Shown: positions 8,931 to 19,516, counted from the first letter of the stretch. The stretch: 64,000 nt of DNA from Pseudonocardia acidicola (GCF_012911935.1 NZ_JAAXLA010000015.1:44336-108335); one strand, 5' to 3'. Numbers and translations are program-made. The notes: a model not told the origin generated them from the letters alone.

Positions 8931-9067
8931 TTGCGACCGCCGGGCACAGGGCTTTGGTCGGACGCACCACGCATCGGTGCCGGTCGTCCCGCTCACTCGG
9001 GCCGGATGGCCGCTGCGCCGCGCAACCCGCTGTGGCTCAGTGGGTGCGCTGCCGGAAGGAGGCACAC

Positions 9068-11068
9068 ATGTCCGAGCGACTGTTCCGGGACCGCAGGGAC
9101 GCCGGTCGCGTCCTGGCCGGCCTCCTCGAGCATCACCGGGGCGCCACGGATGTCGTCGTCCTGGGACTGGCGCGGGGCGGCGTGCCCGTCGCCTACGAGG
9201 TCGCCCGCGCCCTGGGCGCCCCTCTCGATGTGTTCGTGGCCCGCAAGCTCGGCGTTCCTGCGCACGCCGAACTCGCCATGGGGGCCATCGCCGGTGGCGG
9301 GGTGATCGTCATCGACGACGACGTCGTCCGGGGCCTGCGCATCACCCCTGACGACATCCGGCGGGTGGCCGAGCAGGAGGGCCGCGAGTTACTCCGCCGG
9401 GAGCGGGCGTACCGGGACGGCCGGCCGATGCCCGACGTCCAGGGAAAGACCGTGATCCTCGTCGACGACGGCATCGCCACCGGTTCGAGCATGTACGCGG
9501 CGGTCGAGGCGCTGCGCCGGTTCCGGCCCGCGCGGATCGTCGTCGCCGTGCCGGCCGCAGCCCAGTCCACCTGCCGGGAGCTGGGCGCCGTGGTCGACGA
9601 GTTGGTCTGTGCGACCACGCCGTCACCTTTCTTCGCGGTCGGGCAGTCGTACTGGGACTTCGCCCAGACCACCGATGTCGAGGTCCGCGCGCTGTTACGG
9701 GCGGCGGCGGCGTTCGCACCGGCGACGCAGGGCCCCTCCGGGCCGGAGGCCGTCCGTGCCGCCGCAGTGCCCACGGAGAACGGCGTACCCTCCGACGACA
9801 TCCTCTTCGACCTGGTCGGCGACGCACGTTTCGTGCTGATCGGGGAAGCCTCCCACGGCACCCACGACTTCTATGCCGCACGGGCCGCCATGACGCAGCG
9901 GCTCATCGAGGAGAAGGGGTTCTGTGCCGTCGCGATCGAGGCGGACTGGCCCGACGCCTACCGGGTGAACCGCTACGTGCGGGGTCGCGGCGACGACCGG
10001 ATCGCCGAGGAGGCGCTCCGCGGCTTCGAGCGTTTCCCCACGTGGATGTGGCGCAACACCGCGGTGCTGGACTTCGTCGGGTGGTTGCGGGAGCACAACG
10101 ACCGGATCGGCGACGAGCGTCGGCGGGTCGGCTTCTTCGGACTCGACCTCTACAGCCTCTACCTCTCCATCCACGAGGTCATCGGCTACCTCGAGCGGGT
10201 CGACCCGGCCGCCGCGGCACGCGCTCGCGAACGCTACGCCTGCTTCGACCACCGCCACGCCGAGGACGGCCAGGCCTACGGCTTCGCGGCCGCGTTCGGA
10301 GCCGGCGAGACCTGCGAGCGCGAGGTGCTCGACCAGCTCGCCGACCTGCAACGCCACGCCCTGGACTACGCACGCCGTGACGGGTTGCTGGCCGAGGACG
10401 AACTCTTCTACGCCGAGCAGAACGCGCAGACGGTGAAGAACGCGGCCGAGTACTACCGCTCCATGTACACCGGCCGTTCCTCCTCGTGGAACCTGCGGGA
10501 CCGGCACATGGTGGACACCCTGGACGCGGTGGTCGCGCATCTCGGCCGGCAGCGGAGCGAGCCGGCGAAGGTCGTCGTCTGGGCGCACAACTCCCACCTC
10601 GGCGACGCCCGCGCGACGGAGTCCACCGTCCGCGGCGAACTGAACGTCGGTCAGCTGATGCGGGAGCGGCACGGTGCCGACTGCCGCACCCTCGGCTTGT
10701 TCACCTACACCGGCACGGTCACGGCCGCCGACGAGTGGGGTGGCGCGGCGCAGCGCAGGTGGGTTCGCCCGGCGCTTCCGGGCAGCGTCGAGGAGCTGTT
10801 CCACGAGGTGGGCATGAAGGAGTTCCTGATCCCGTTCGGCATGGCCCCGCACGCCGCCGAGGTCCTGCGCGCGGTCCGCCTGGAACGGGCGATCGGCGTC
10901 ATCTACCGGCCCGAGACCGAGCGGCAGAGCCACTACTTCCAGACCCGGCTGGCCGACCAGTTCGACGCCGTGATCCACATCGACGACACCCGCGCCGCGG
11001 AACCCCTCGAACGATCAGTTCACTGGGAGACCGGCGAGGTCCCGGAGACGTATCCCTTCGCGGTATGA
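9068..11068 (+). CDS. Fusion of phosphoribosyltransferase and erythromycin-esterase-like domains (Rv2030c type)
   Basis: A 666-residue protein. Residues 1 to about 215 are a phosphoribosyltransferase closely similar to the one at 7512 (PRPP loop [15 protein letters not shown] near 130). Residues about 240-666 are an erythromycin-esterase domain with [14 protein letters not shown] near 259, [16 protein letters not shown] near 292 and [12 protein letters not shown] near 504. M. tuberculosis Rv2030c has the same fusion and is in the DosR regulon. Resistance to macrolides should not be assumed; Ere-domain fusions of this kind have no proven esterase role. The ATG at 9068 follows AAGGAGG; an in-frame ATG at 8954 would add a low-complexity tail and is rejected. 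Confidence 0.88.
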   Translation: MSERLFRDRRDAGRVLAGLLEHHRGATDVVVLGLARGGVPVAYEVARALGAPLDVFVARKLGVPAHAELAMGAIAGGGVIVIDDDVVRGLRITPDDIRRVAEQEGRELLRRERAYRDGRPMPDVQGKTVILVDDGIATGSSMYAAVEALRRFRPARIVVAVPAAAQSTCRELGAVVDELVCATTPSPFFAVGQSYWDFAQTTDVEVRALLRAAAAFAPATQGPSGPEAVRAAAVPTENGVPSDDILFDLVGDARFVLIGEASHGTHDFYAARAAMTQRLIEEKGFCAVAIEADWPDAYRVNRYVRGRGDDRIAEEALRGFERFPTWMWRNTAVLDFVGWLREHNDRIGDERRRVGFFGLDLYSLYLSIHEVIGYLERVDPAAAARARERYACFDHRHAEDGQAYGFAAAFGAGETCEREVLDQLADLQRHALDYARRDGLLAEDELFYAEQNAQTVKNAAEYYRSMYTGRSSSWNLRDRHMVDTLDAVVAHLGRQRSEPAKVVVWAHNSHLGDARATESTVRGELNVGQLMRERHGADCRTLGLFTYTGTVTAADEWGGAAQRRWVRPALPGSVEELFHEVGMKEFLIPFGMAPHAAEVLRAVRLERAIGVIYRPETERQSHYFQTRLADQFDAVIHIDDTRAAEPLERSVHWETGEVPETYPFAV

Positions 11069-11185
11069 CATGCGGCAGCACCAGCAGGCCGCGCAGGAGG
11101 CCACCGTTGCGGTTCAGGCGCCCGACGACCCCCAGGGCCTTGGCACGGGTCCCGGCATCAGCAGGGCCGAGGCCCGCCGCCGACG

Positions 11186-12160
11186 TCAGTCCGGCCGACT
11201 GCCCGCGCACTCCACGACCAGGCGCCCCGCCCGTTCGGTGACCTCGGTCCCGAAAGCGGCGCAGGCAGTGCGGAACCGGCGGGTGATCCATGCTGCCTCC
11301 TCCGGCTCGGCCAGACGGGTGTGGCAGTGGTCCAGCGCCAGCGGGACCGCCTCCACCCGGACCGGCTGGTGCCCGTCGACGGTCACCAGCCACAGCAGGC
11401 CCAGGTCGTTGCGCAACTGCGGATGGATCGCGTAGTCGTCGATGAAGTCGCCGAGATCGAAGAGGATCCCGTCCTGGACGCCGTGGAAGACGTGCGCCGA
11501 GTGCCCGGCGACCAGGGTGGCCCCGGCCGACCGGAACGCGGCGGCGGCGCGGCGCACATGGGCGAGCGGCGCCGCGACCATGTTCGGCCCCCAGTGCGGG
11601 GACGCCACCACGATCTCGGTGTCCAGGCCGGCGATGGTGTCGAGCAGCCACCGCGGCGGGGGACGGTGCCACAGGTCGGCGTAGGCGACGCCGGGCCGGT
11701 GCGGACCCGCCGCGAAGTCGGCGGGATGGTCGGTGACCCCCAGGATGCCCACGCGGACGCCGGCCCGGTCGAGGACGACCGGTGCTCGCGCGGCCGCCTG
11801 GTCCACCCCGGCCCCGACCCAGGCGATGCCGGCGGCCTCCAGGTGCGCGAACGTGTCCCGCAGCGCCTCGGCGCCGTAGTCCAGGGCGTGGTTGTTCGCC
11901 AGCGTCACGCAGCCCACCCCGAGGTGACGCAGGACCTCGGTGGCGGCCGGTGGCGCGCGGAAGAAGAACGACTTGTCCGGGTCCGGCCAGCGTCGCCCAC
12001 GGTCGGACACCGCGCATTCCAGGTTGAGCAGGAACAGGTCGGCTTCGCGGGTGAGGGCGACGACGTCGTCGTCGAACAGGGCGGCAGCTGGGGTGTGTGC
12101 GACGATCCGCTCGGCCACTGTGCGACCCAGCATGGTGTCACCGGCCAGGGCGATCCTCAC
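11186..12160 (-). CDS. CapA-family metallophosphatase-like protein (Rv0574c type)
   Basis: A 324-residue protein of the CapA/PgsA family (calcineurin-like fold), whose members act in poly-gamma-glutamate capsule formation. The opening GDTMLGR (residues 7-13), LNLECAVSD near 50, LANNHALDYG near 93 and VAGHSAHVFHGVQ near 240 are the metal-binding loops of the family. No signal peptide is present, so it may be cytoplasmic, unlike anchored CapA. M. tuberculosis Rv0574c is the same type and lies beside pncB2 in the DosR regulon. The GTG at 12160 follows GAGG. Confidence 0.82.
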   Translation of the reverse strand: MRIALAGDTMLGRTVAERIVAHTPAAALFDDDVVALTREADLFLLNLECAVSDRGRRWPDPDKSFFFRAPPAATEVLRHLGVGCVTLANNHALDYGAEALRDTFAHLEAAGIAWVGAGVDQAAARAPVVLDRAGVRVGILGVTDHPADFAAGPHRPGVAYADLWHRPPPRWLLDTIAGLDTEIVVASPHWGPNMVAAPLAHVRRAAAAFRSAGATLVAGHSAHVFHGVQDGILFDLGDFIDDYAIHPQLRNDLGLLWLVTVDGHQPVRVEAVPLALDHCHTRLAEPEEAAWITRRFRTACAAFGTEVTERAGRLVVECAGSRPD

Positions 12161-12543
12161 CGCTCGACCTCAATCGTCCGGGCCGCCGTACGGCGCGGGG
12201 CTGACGCTCCTCCACACAGGCCCGCCCGAGGGGCGCGTTCCCGTCTCGCGACGGGGAGCCGAGCGCGGCCGGCAAGCCGCTCCGACCATCCGCATCACCC
12301 TCGGGCGAGGTCACCGGGTCTCCCCAGCGACAACAGCTTGTCCGCACGGCGCCGGCCCGACGACGGGACGTAGGCCCTGTTGCGGGGAGGCACAGGTCAC
12401 GATGCCGGCGGGCCGACCGGCCCTGCTCGCCGGTCGGGCCGGCGGCCCAGGGCAGAAGGTCCCCGCGCCGGACGTTCTTCGCCCCTGGCCATCCGCCGGC
12501 GGGGCCGCGAGGCTGGGTCGGGCCAGCAGCGGCGGAGGTCGGC
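12161..12543. other. Intergenic region between divergent capA-like gene and kdpD-like gene
   Basis: This 383-bp stretch contains no convincing gene. It holds the promoters of two divergent units and the 17-bp box at 12449-12465. The ribosome binding site GGAGG for the kdpD-like gene lies at its right end. No further repeats or hairpins were recognised. Confidence 0.6.
12449..12465. promoter_or_regulatory. DosR-like box upstream of the KdpD-like gene, identical to that of the kdp operon
   Basis: The 17-mer AGGGCAGAAGGTCCCCG recurs exactly at 19517-19533. Its 14-bp core GGGCAGAAGGTCCC matches the DosR consensus in the outer GGG and in the full GTCCC half, with an AA centre. It lies 79 bp upstream of the GTG at 12544. 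Exact conservation in front of two kdp units argues for a shared regulator. Confidence 0.5.
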
Positions 12544-14952
12544 GTGGCACGCGGACAGTTGCGGATCTATCTCGGCGCGGCACCCGGCGTGGGCAAGACC
12601 TACGCGATGCTCGCCGAAGGCCTGCGCCGCCGGTCCCGCGGCACGGACGTGGTGATCGGCCTGGTGGAGCCGCACGGGCGGCGGGTCACCGCCGCGCTCG
12701 CCGAAGGTCTGGAGACCGTGCCGCGGCGCTCGATCACCTACCGGGGCGGCGCCTTCACCGAGATGGACCTCGACGCGGTGCTGGCCCGCCATCCCGAGGT
12801 CGCGCTCGTCGACGAACTCGCGCACACCAACGTGCCCGGCTCCCGCAACGCCCGGCGCTGGCAGGACGTCGCGGAACTGCTCGACGCCGGCATCGACGTC
12901 GTCAGCACCCTCAACATCCAGCACCTGGAGTCGCTCAACGACGTCGTCGAGCAGATCACCGGAATCCGCCAGCAGGAGACCATCCCCGACGACGTGGTGC
13001 GCCGAGCCGACCAGATCGAGTTGGTCGACATGACCCCGGAGGCGCTGCGCCGACGCATGGTCCACGGCAACGTCTACCCGCCGGACCGCGTCGAGACCGC
13101 GCTGACCCACTACTTCCGTCCCGGGAACCTGACCGCGCTGCGCGAGCTCGCGCTGTTGTGGGTCGCCGACCGGGTCGAGGAGGTCCAGCAGCGCTACCGC
13201 ACCGAGCACGGCATCGCCGATCCGTGGGAGACCCGGGAACGCATCGTCGTCGGGCTGCGCGGCGACCCTCGCGACCAGGCCCTGATCCGCCGGGCCGCGC
13301 GGATCGCCGCCCGCACCCCGGGCAGCGACCTGCTCGCCGTGCACGTCGTGGGCAGCGAGGCGGCGGTCGCCGCGGACGCCGGGCGACTGGCCGAGAGCCG
13401 GGCACTCGTCGAATCCGGCGGCGGCACCCTCCATCAGCTCATCGGCGACGATGTCGCGGAGGCACTGGTCCGTTTCGCCGAGGCCGAGAACGCGACCCAG
13501 ATCGTGCTCGGCGCGACCCCTCGCGGCCCGCTGGTCGCGGCGCTGGCCGGGGAGGCCGTCAGCACCAAGGTGGTCCGGCTGGCCGGCGCGACCGACGTGC
13601 ACATCGTCACCCGGCGCCCCGACGCCGACCTGGGCCGGCCGATCCGGCGGCCCCGGCGGTCCGGGCGGGGGCCGGTCGTCCCGGTGCTCGTGCTGATCGG
13701 GCTCGCCGGGGTGCTGGCGGCGCTGCGCGTGGGGTTCGGCCCAGGTGCCGCCGGCGCGCTGGTCGCCGGGCTCGTCGCCGACCTGCTCGCCGTGCTCGCG
13801 ATCGCGGCGGCAGGCGGCCTCTGGCCCGCGGTCGTCGCCGCGGTGGTCGCGGTGCTGCTCACCGCGGTGTTCCTGGGCCCGCCGGTTTCGGCCGGTCTGC
13901 TCGCGCTCGGTGTGCTGGGCGTGATCGCGGTCGCCGCCGGCACTGCCGTGGACCGCGCCGACCGCGCGACCCGCCGGGCCGCCCGGGCGGCCGCGGTCGC
14001 GGCCGCGCTGCGCAGCCTGACCACCGCCGTGGTCGACGGCCGCGACCATCTGCCGGTGCTGCTGGAGCAGATCCGGGAGCTGCTCGGGCTGGCCTCGGTC
14101 AGCCTGCTGGCCCACGACGGCGCAGCCGTCGAGCCGCGCTGGTTCGTCGTCGCCAGCACCGGGGCGGACGCGCCGGAACACCCGGAGGACGGTGACGTGG
14201 AGGTCCCGGTGGGCGCCACCGGAGCGCTGGTCGGCCGCGGCCGGGCGCTCGGCCCGACGGACGAGGACGTGTTCCTCGCGTGCGCGGCGCAGCTGGAGGT
14301 GCTGCTGCGCCGGGTACCGGCCGACGCGGGCGCCGGCCGGGAGGCCGAGGCGGAGGTGACCCGCTCGGCGGTCCTGCTCATCCTCGGCCGGGCCCTGCGC
14401 GCCCTGCTCGCCGACGTGCGGTCCGCGGTCGACACGCTCGGCACACCCGGCGGGTCACCGGCGCAGGTGCAGGAGGGCATGACGCGGATGAACCGGCTGG
14501 TGACGGAGTTGCTCGACGTCAGCCGGCTCGACGCCGGGGCGCTGGACGTCCGGTTGCGCACCGTCGACCTCGACGACGTCCTCGTGACGGCGCTGGACGA
14601 GCTCGGCCCGGCGGCGTCCGGGGTCGCCGTCGGCATCGGGGACGACGTGCCCGTGGTCGTCACCGACGCCGCGGTGCTCAGCCGCGCGGTGAGCACCGTC
14701 GTGGCCGATGCGCTGCGCCGCGGCGCCGGTGCGGCGCCACCGAGCATCACCGTCGAGGCGGCTCCGGGCAAGGTGGACGTCAGGATCGTCGACCGTGCCG
14801 GATACGAGCTGGACGACCGCGCCGAGCACGCCACCCGGCTCGCCGCCGACCTCACCGAGGCCGCCGGGGGCACCATGCGTGTGCTCCCGTCGCCCGGCGG
14901 CCGGACGGTGGTGCTGACCGTCCCCCGGGCCGAGCGGCCGCGCACCGCCTGA
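12544..14952 (+). CDS. kdpD: KdpD-like protein with degenerate histidine-kinase domain
   Basis: An 802-residue protein. The N-terminal KdpD sensor domain is intact: Walker A GAAPGVGKT (residues 11-19), VALVDELAHTN near 86, then a USP-like domain (about 235-360). Four hydrophobic helices span about 377-472, followed by a poor GAF-like region. The kinase half keeps the post-H-box helix (MNRLVTELLDVSRLDAG, near 645) but the H-box region near 605-633 has no histidine, and the N and G boxes of the ATPase domain are eroded (IVDRAGYELDD in place of a DxGxG loop). It therefore should not autophosphorylate. It converges on kdpC; no kdpE is adjacent. The GTG at 12544 follows GGAGG. Confidence 0.9.
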   Translation: MARGQLRIYLGAAPGVGKTYAMLAEGLRRRSRGTDVVIGLVEPHGRRVTAALAEGLETVPRRSITYRGGAFTEMDLDAVLARHPEVALVDELAHTNVPGSRNARRWQDVAELLDAGIDVVSTLNIQHLESLNDVVEQITGIRQQETIPDDVVRRADQIELVDMTPEALRRRMVHGNVYPPDRVETALTHYFRPGNLTALRELALLWVADRVEEVQQRYRTEHGIADPWETRERIVVGLRGDPRDQALIRRAARIAARTPGSDLLAVHVVGSEAAVAADAGRLAESRALVESGGGTLHQLIGDDVAEALVRFAEAENATQIVLGATPRGPLVAALAGEAVSTKVVRLAGATDVHIVTRRPDADLGRPIRRPRRSGRGPVVPVLVLIGLAGVLAALRVGFGPGAAGALVAGLVADLLAVLAIAAAGGLWPAVVAAVVAVLLTAVFLGPPVSAGLLALGVLGVIAVAAGTAVDRADRATRRAARAAAVAAALRSLTTAVVDGRDHLPVLLEQIRELLGLASVSLLAHDGAAVEPRWFVVASTGADAPEHPEDGDVEVPVGATGALVGRGRALGPTDEDVFLACAAQLEVLLRRVPADAGAGREAEAEVTRSAVLLILGRALRALLADVRSAVDTLGTPGGSPAQVQEGMTRMNRLVTELLDVSRLDAGALDVRLRTVDLDDVLVTALDELGPAASGVAVGIGDDVPVVVTDAAVLSRAVSTVVADALRRGAGAAPPSITVEAAPGKVDVRIVDRAGYELDDRAEHATRLAADLTEAAGGTMRVLPSPGGRTVVLTVPRAERPRTA

Positions 14953-14970
14953 CCGCCGGTGCGGCCGGCG

Positions 14971-15591
14971 TCAGCGGCCGGCGCCGCCGTCGAGCGCCAG
15001 GTTCAGCTCCAGCACGTTGACCCGTGGCTCGCCGAGCACGCCGAGGGCACGGCCGCGGACGTGCGCGAGGACCAGTGCGCGGACGGCACCCGGATCGAGG
15101 CCGCGGGCCGCCGCCACGCGGTCGGCCTGTTCCAGCGCGTAGGCCGGCGAGATGTCGGGGTCGAGGCCCGATCCGCTCGCGGTGACGGCGTCGGGCGGCA
15201 CCTGCTGCGGCGGCACCCCGTCGAAGGCGGCGACGGCCTCCCGGCGCCGGGCGATCAAGGTGCTCAGCTCCGGGTTCGTCGGGCCGAGGTTGGACGCCCC
15301 GGATGACATCGCGTCGTAGCCCGGGGCGAGGCCGGCCGCCGAGGGGCGCGGCTGGAAGTACTGCCGCAACGGTGCACCCTGGGCGTCGGTGAAGGCCTGG
15401 CCGAGCAGAGCCGAGCCGACGGGACGACCCTGCGCGTCGACCAGCGAGCCCCGGGCCTGGCGGCTGAAGAACACCCCCGCCACACCGGCCACCGCGAGCG
15501 GGTAGAGCAGCCCGCACAGGACCGTCACCACGATCAGCATCCGGACCGCGATGAGCAGGCGGCGCCAGGAGAGCCGCAGCGGCGGGACCAC
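14971..15591 (-). CDS. kdpC: Potassium-transporting ATPase subunit C
   Basis: A 206-residue single-pass membrane subunit that stabilises the KdpFABC complex. One transmembrane helix lies at about residues 12-40, followed by the extracytoplasmic domain with GSALLGQAFTD, YFQPRPSAAG, SGASNLGPTNPEL and the C-terminal LNVLELN-like strand (VNVLELNLALDGG). The GTG at 15591 lies 5 bp after the kdpB stop, showing translational coupling. It is the last gene of the operon and ends 18 bp from the convergent KdpD-like gene. Confidence 0.95.
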   Translation of the reverse strand: MVPPLRLSWRRLLIAVRMLIVVTVLCGLLYPLAVAGVAGVFFSRQARGSLVDAQGRPVGSALLGQAFTDAQGAPLRQYFQPRPSAAGLAPGYDAMSSGASNLGPTNPELSTLIARRREAVAAFDGVPPQQVPPDAVTASGSGLDPDISPAYALEQADRVAAARGLDPGAVRALVLAHVRGRALGVLGEPRVNVLELNLALDGGAGR

Positions 15592-15596
15592 CGCGA

Positions 15597-17651
15597 TCAG
15601 CTCCCCGTCCAGGGCAGCAATCCGACGACGAGATCGATCAGCTTGATCCCGATGAACGGGGCGGCCAGCCCGCCCAGGCCGTAGATCGCGAGGTTGCGGC
15701 GCAGCAGCGCGGTGGCCGAGCCGGGCCGGTAGCGGACTCCACGCAGGGCGAGCGGGATCAGCGCGACGATGATCAGGGCGTTGAAGATGACCGCGGAGGT
15801 GATGGCCGAGCGGGGCGAGTGCAGGCCCATGACGTTGACCGCCGCGAGGCCCGGGTACGCCGCGGCGAACATCGCCGGGATGATCGCGAAGTACTTCGCG
15901 ACGTCGTTGGCGATGCTGAACGTGGTCAGCGCACCCCGGGTGATCAACAGCTGCTTGCCGATCTCGACGATCTCGATCAGCTTGGTGGGGTTGGAGTCCA
16001 GGTCGACCATGTTGCCGGCCTCCTTGGCCGCCATCGTCCCGGTGTTCATCGCCACCCCGACGTCGGCCTGGGCCAGCGCCGGGGCGTCGTTGGTGCCGTC
16101 GCCGGTCATCGCGACGAGCCGGCCGCCCTGCTGCTCGGTGCGGATCAGCGCGAGCTTGTCCTCCGGCTTGGCCTCGGCGAGGCAGTCGTCCACGCCGGCC
16201 TCCGCCGCGATCGCCCTGGCCGTCAGCGGGTTGTCCCCGGTGATCATGACGGTCCGGATGCCCATCGCGCGCAGCTCGGCGAAGCGTTCCCGCATCCCCT
16301 GCTTGACGATGTCCTTGAGCCGGATCACGCCCAACGCCCGCGCCGCGCCGTCCCGGCGTTCGGCGACCACGAGGGGGGTGGCGCCGCTCGCGGAGATCGC
16401 GTCGACGAGCTCGCCGAGCTGCGGGATGGGTTCACCGTCGTTGGAGCGGATCCACCCGCGCACCGCGCTGGCCGCCCCCTTGCGGACCTGCCGGCCGTCC
16501 GCGAGGTCGACGCCGCTCATCCGGTTCTGCGCGGTGAACGGGACGAATCGCGCCCCCGGCAGCTGGCCCTCCTCGCGCTCGCGCAACCCGTGCACCCGCT
16601 TGGCGAGCACCACGATCGACCGGCCCTCGGGGGTCTCGTCGGCCAGGCTGGCCAGCTGCGCGGCATCGGCCAGGTCGGCCGGGTCCACTCCGACCAGCGG
16701 CACGAACTCCGCGGCCTGCCGGTTGCCCAGGGTGATCGTGCCGGTCTTGTCGAGCAGCAGCGTCGTGACGTCCCCGGCCGCCTCCACCGCGCGGCCCGAC
16801 ATCGCCAGCACGTTGCGCTGGACCAGCCGGTCCATGCCGGCGATGCCGATGGCCGACAGCAACGCTCCGATCGTGGTCGGGGCCACGGCGACCAGCAGTG
16901 CCACCAGGACCACCGTGCCCTGCGGGGCGCCGGCGAAACCCGCCATCGGCGCGAGGGTGACGACGGCCAGCAGGAAGATCAGCGTCAGCGTGGCCAGCAG
17001 GATGTTCAACGCGATCTCGTTCGGTGTCTTCTGCCGCGACGCGCCCTCGACCAGCGCGATCATCCGGTCGAGGAAGGTCTCCCCCGGCCGGGAGGTGATG
17101 CGCACGACGACGCGGTCGGACAGCACCGTCGTGCCGCCGGTCACCGCCGACCGGTCGCCACCGGACTCGCGCACGACCGGGGCGGACTCCCCCGTGATCG
17201 CCGACTCGTCAACGCTCGCGATGCCCTCCACGACGTCGCCGTCGCCCGGAATGAGCCCTCCCGCCTCCACCACGACGCGGTCGCCGACCCGCAGCCGGGT
17301 CGCGGGCACCACCTCCTCACCTCCGTCGCCGAGCAGCCGCCGGGCGGTCGTCTCCCGCCGGGTCCGGCGCAGTGCCTGGGCCTGCGCCTTGCCCCGGCCC
17401 TCGGCGACCGCCTCCGCCATGTTCGCGAAGATCACGGTCAGCCACAGCCACCCCGAGATCACCCAGGAGAACACGCCGGGCGTGGTGATCGCCGAATAGG
17501 TGGTCAGCACCGAGCCGACCTCGACGACGAACATCACCGGGTTGCGGATCTGGACCCGCGGGTCGAGCTTGCGCACGGCGTCGGGCACTGCGCGCAGGAA
17601 CTGGCGGACGGTCAGGTGCCCGGCGGCGATGCGGCGTTCCGCGCGGTTCAC
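15597..17651 (-). CDS. kdpB: Potassium-transporting P-type ATPase subunit B
   Basis: A 684-residue P-type ATPase, the energy-coupling subunit of the high-affinity K+ pump. The phosphorylation motif [10 protein letters not shown] is near residues 299-308, TGES (ITGESAPV) near 150, KGA in the nucleotide domain (VRKGAASAV) and [18 protein letters not shown] near 520. Length fits the family (about 680-690). The GTG at 17651 overlaps the kdpA stop in GTGA. It belongs to the operon kdpF-A-B-C. Confidence 0.97.
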   Translation of the reverse strand: MNRAERRIAAGHLTVRQFLRAVPDAVRKLDPRVQIRNPVMFVVEVGSVLTTYSAITTPGVFSWVISGWLWLTVIFANMAEAVAEGRGKAQAQALRRTRRETTARRLLGDGGEEVVPATRLRVGDRVVVEAGGLIPGDGDVVEGIASVDESAITGESAPVVRESGGDRSAVTGGTTVLSDRVVVRITSRPGETFLDRMIALVEGASRQKTPNEIALNILLATLTLIFLLAVVTLAPMAGFAGAPQGTVVLVALLVAVAPTTIGALLSAIGIAGMDRLVQRNVLAMSGRAVEAAGDVTTLLLDKTGTITLGNRQAAEFVPLVGVDPADLADAAQLASLADETPEGRSIVVLAKRVHGLREREEGQLPGARFVPFTAQNRMSGVDLADGRQVRKGAASAVRGWIRSNDGEPIPQLGELVDAISASGATPLVVAERRDGAARALGVIRLKDIVKQGMRERFAELRAMGIRTVMITGDNPLTARAIAAEAGVDDCLAEAKPEDKLALIRTEQQGGRLVAMTGDGTNDAPALAQADVGVAMNTGTMAAKEAGNMVDLDSNPTKLIEIVEIGKQLLITRGALTTFSIANDVAKYFAIIPAMFAAAYPGLAAVNVMGLHSPRSAITSAVIFNALIIVALIPLALRGVRYRPGSATALLRRNLAIYGLGGLAAPFIGIKLIDLVVGLLPWTGS

Positions 17652-19282
17652 GGGCGCAACCCCTCCGCCAGCGGTCCCAGCGCGAACGCCGGGAAGTAGG
17701 TCAGGGCGACCACGATGAGCACCACGCCGAGCACCATCCCGATGAACAGCGGCCGGTGGGTCGGCAACGTACCGGTGGTCTCGGGTACGGGTCGCTGCGC
17801 GGCCAGTGAACCGGCGAGAGCGAGGACGAACACGATGGGCGCGAAGCGGCCGAGCAGCATCACGCAGCCGAGGACGGTGTTGTACCAGGTGGTGTCGGCG
17901 GCCAGCCCGGCGAAGGCCGACCCGTTGCTGTTGGCCGTCGAGGTGAACGCGTAGAGCACCTCGGTGAACCCGTGCGCGCCGGGATTGCCGATCGCGGCGC
18001 GCTGCGCGGGCGAGGCGATCGCGACCGCGGCGCCCACGAGGACCAGCGCCGGGGTGGTGAGGATGTAGAGCGAGGCGAACTTCACCTCCCGGCCGGTGAT
18101 CTTCTTGCCCAGGTACTCGGGGGTGCGCCCGACCATGAGCCCGGCCAGGAACACCGTGAGGATCGCCAGGATGAGCATCCCGTAGAGGCCGGAGCCGACC
18201 CCGCCCGGCGCGACCTCGCCGAGCATCATGTTCGCCAGCGCCGTCCCGCCGCCGAGCGGGGAGAACGAGTCGTAGCTGGAGTTGGCCGCGCCGCCGGAGG
18301 TGGCGGTGGCGGCCGCGGCGAACAGTGCCGACCCCGCCGACCCGAAGCGGACCTCCTTGCCCTCCAGCCCGCCCGTCGACTCGAACAGCCCGAGCAGGGC
18401 GGCCGACCCGGCGAACAGGACCGCCATCACCGCGGCGATCGCGTGACCCTGCCGCCGATCGGCGACCATCACCCCGAAGGTGCGCGGCAGCGCGACCGGG
18501 ATCGCCAGCATCGCGTAGATCTGCACCCAGTTCGTCACCGGATCGGGGTTCTCGTAGGGGTGCGCGGAGTTGGCGTTGAAGTAGCCTCCCCCGTTCGTGC
18601 CCAGCTGCTTGATGGCCTCCTGGGACGCAACGGGTCCCCCGGGGATCGACTGCCGGCCGCCGACGAGGGTGGCGACCTGCTGCGGCGCCTGGAAGTTCTG
18701 GATCACACCCCGGGCGACCAGGACGATCGCGATCGCGAACGCGGCCGGCAGCAGAACCCGCACCAGCACCCGGGTGAAGTCGACCCAGAAGTTGCCCACC
18801 TGGGCGGTCGTCACCCGGCGGAAACCCCGGATCAGGGCCACCGAGACCGTGATCCCCACCGCGGCGGCGGCGAAGTTCTGCGTTGCCAGGCCGGCCATCT
18901 GCACGAACTGGCCCATGGTCGACTCGCCCGCATAGGACTGCCAGTTGGCGTTGGTCAGGAACGAGGTTCCGACGTCGAACGCCAGATCGGGCGGCACCGG
19001 CGGGCGGCCCAGCGACAGGGGAAGCAGGGGCTGGACGCGCTGGAGCCCGTAGAGGAACAGCATCGAGACCACGGAGAACGCGAGCAGTGCGCGCAGGTAG
19101 GCCGCCCAGGTCTGGTCGGTCTCCGGATCGACACCGACCCCCCGGTAGACCAGCCGCTCCACCCGCAGGTGCCGGGTGGAGGTGAGAACCCGGGCCAGGT
19201 GGTCGCCCAGCAGCCAGTAGGTTCCGGCCAGCGCCACGGCGAGGCCACCGGCCTGCAGCCACGCCGCGGCCGCCGGGCTCAT
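17648..19282 (-). CDS. kdpA: Potassium-transporting ATPase subunit A
   Basis: A 544-residue membrane protein with about ten helices that selects and conducts K+. The pore-loop segments are seen as [12 protein letters not shown] near residue 110, [19 protein letters not shown] near 228-246, [13 protein letters not shown] and LGRFAPI near the C-terminus. The start ATG at 19282 overlaps the kdpF stop in TGATG, and its own stop overlaps the kdpB start. Confidence 0.97.
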   Translation of the reverse strand: MSPAAAAWLQAGGLAVALAGTYWLLGDHLARVLTSTRHLRVERLVYRGVGVDPETDQTWAAYLRALLAFSVVSMLFLYGLQRVQPLLPLSLGRPPVPPDLAFDVGTSFLTNANWQSYAGESTMGQFVQMAGLATQNFAAAAVGITVSVALIRGFRRVTTAQVGNFWVDFTRVLVRVLLPAAFAIAIVLVARGVIQNFQAPQQVATLVGGRQSIPGGPVASQEAIKQLGTNGGGYFNANSAHPYENPDPVTNWVQIYAMLAIPVALPRTFGVMVADRRQGHAIAAVMAVLFAGSAALLGLFESTGGLEGKEVRFGSAGSALFAAAATATSGGAANSSYDSFSPLGGGTALANMMLGEVAPGGVGSGLYGMLILAILTVFLAGLMVGRTPEYLGKKITGREVKFASLYILTTPALVLVGAAVAIASPAQRAAIGNPGAHGFTEVLYAFTSTANSNGSAFAGLAADTTWYNTVLGCVMLLGRFAPIVFVLALAGSLAAQRPVPETTGTLPTHRPLFIGMVLGVVLIVVALTYFPAFALGPLAEGLRP

Positions 19283-19371
19283 CAGAACCGCTCCGGGAAC
19301 AGCAGCGCGGCGACGAGGTACCCCAGCAGCAGCACGGCCGCGGCCAGATCGATCACCAGCTCGACGGTCAC
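19282..19371 (-). CDS. kdpF: Potassium-transporting ATPase small subunit F
   Basis: A 29-residue single-helix peptide, [20 protein letters not shown] followed by AALLFPERF. The C-terminal ALLFPERF is typical of KdpF (ALLRPERF in relatives). It stabilises the KdpFABC complex in the membrane. The GTG at 19371 overlaps the stop of the preceding 27-codon gene in GTGA, and its stop overlaps kdpA in TGATG. It is too short for most gene finders. Confidence 0.9.
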   Translation of the reverse strand: MTVELVIDLAAAVLLLGYLVAALLFPERF

Positions 19372-19451
19372 AGGCGCTCCACTCCTCGCACGAGGAGCGC
19401 GAAGAGGGCGAACAGGACCAGCACCAGCACTACGAACACGACGTCGCGCAC
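19368..19451 (-). CDS. 27-residue membrane peptide leading the kdp operon
   Basis: A short gene from the GTG at 19451, encoding VRDVVFVVLVLVLFALFALL followed by VRGVERL. It is one hydrophobic helix flanked by charged ends and sits in front of kdpF with a GTGA overlap. GGGGGAG lies 4 bp upstream of the GTG. The tight coupling to kdpF, the ribosome binding site and the typical membrane-peptide composition support a real gene. I recall similar unnamed peptides in front of actinobacterial kdpF but cannot check. It could be an extra subunit or a translational leader. Confidence 0.65.
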   Translation of the reverse strand: MRDVVFVVLVLVLFALFALLVRGVERL

Positions 19452-19516
19452 GACTCCCCCGGTTGGCCGCCCGATACCTCTGGACGGAGGGTCGCGCCGC
19501 GGCCCGGGGGCGCTAT

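Noticed and set aside
9783..11068. Macrolide resistance through the erythromycin-esterase domain
   Set aside because: The domain is part of an Rv2030c-like fusion in a stress island; no resistance genes accompany it and related fusions have no shown esterase activity on macrolides.
15769..17699. Long plus-strand frames opposite kdpB and kdpA
   Set aside because: Antisense to certain P-type ATPase genes; the Ser/Thr/Arg- and Asp/His/Arg-rich translations are artefacts of GC-biased codons.
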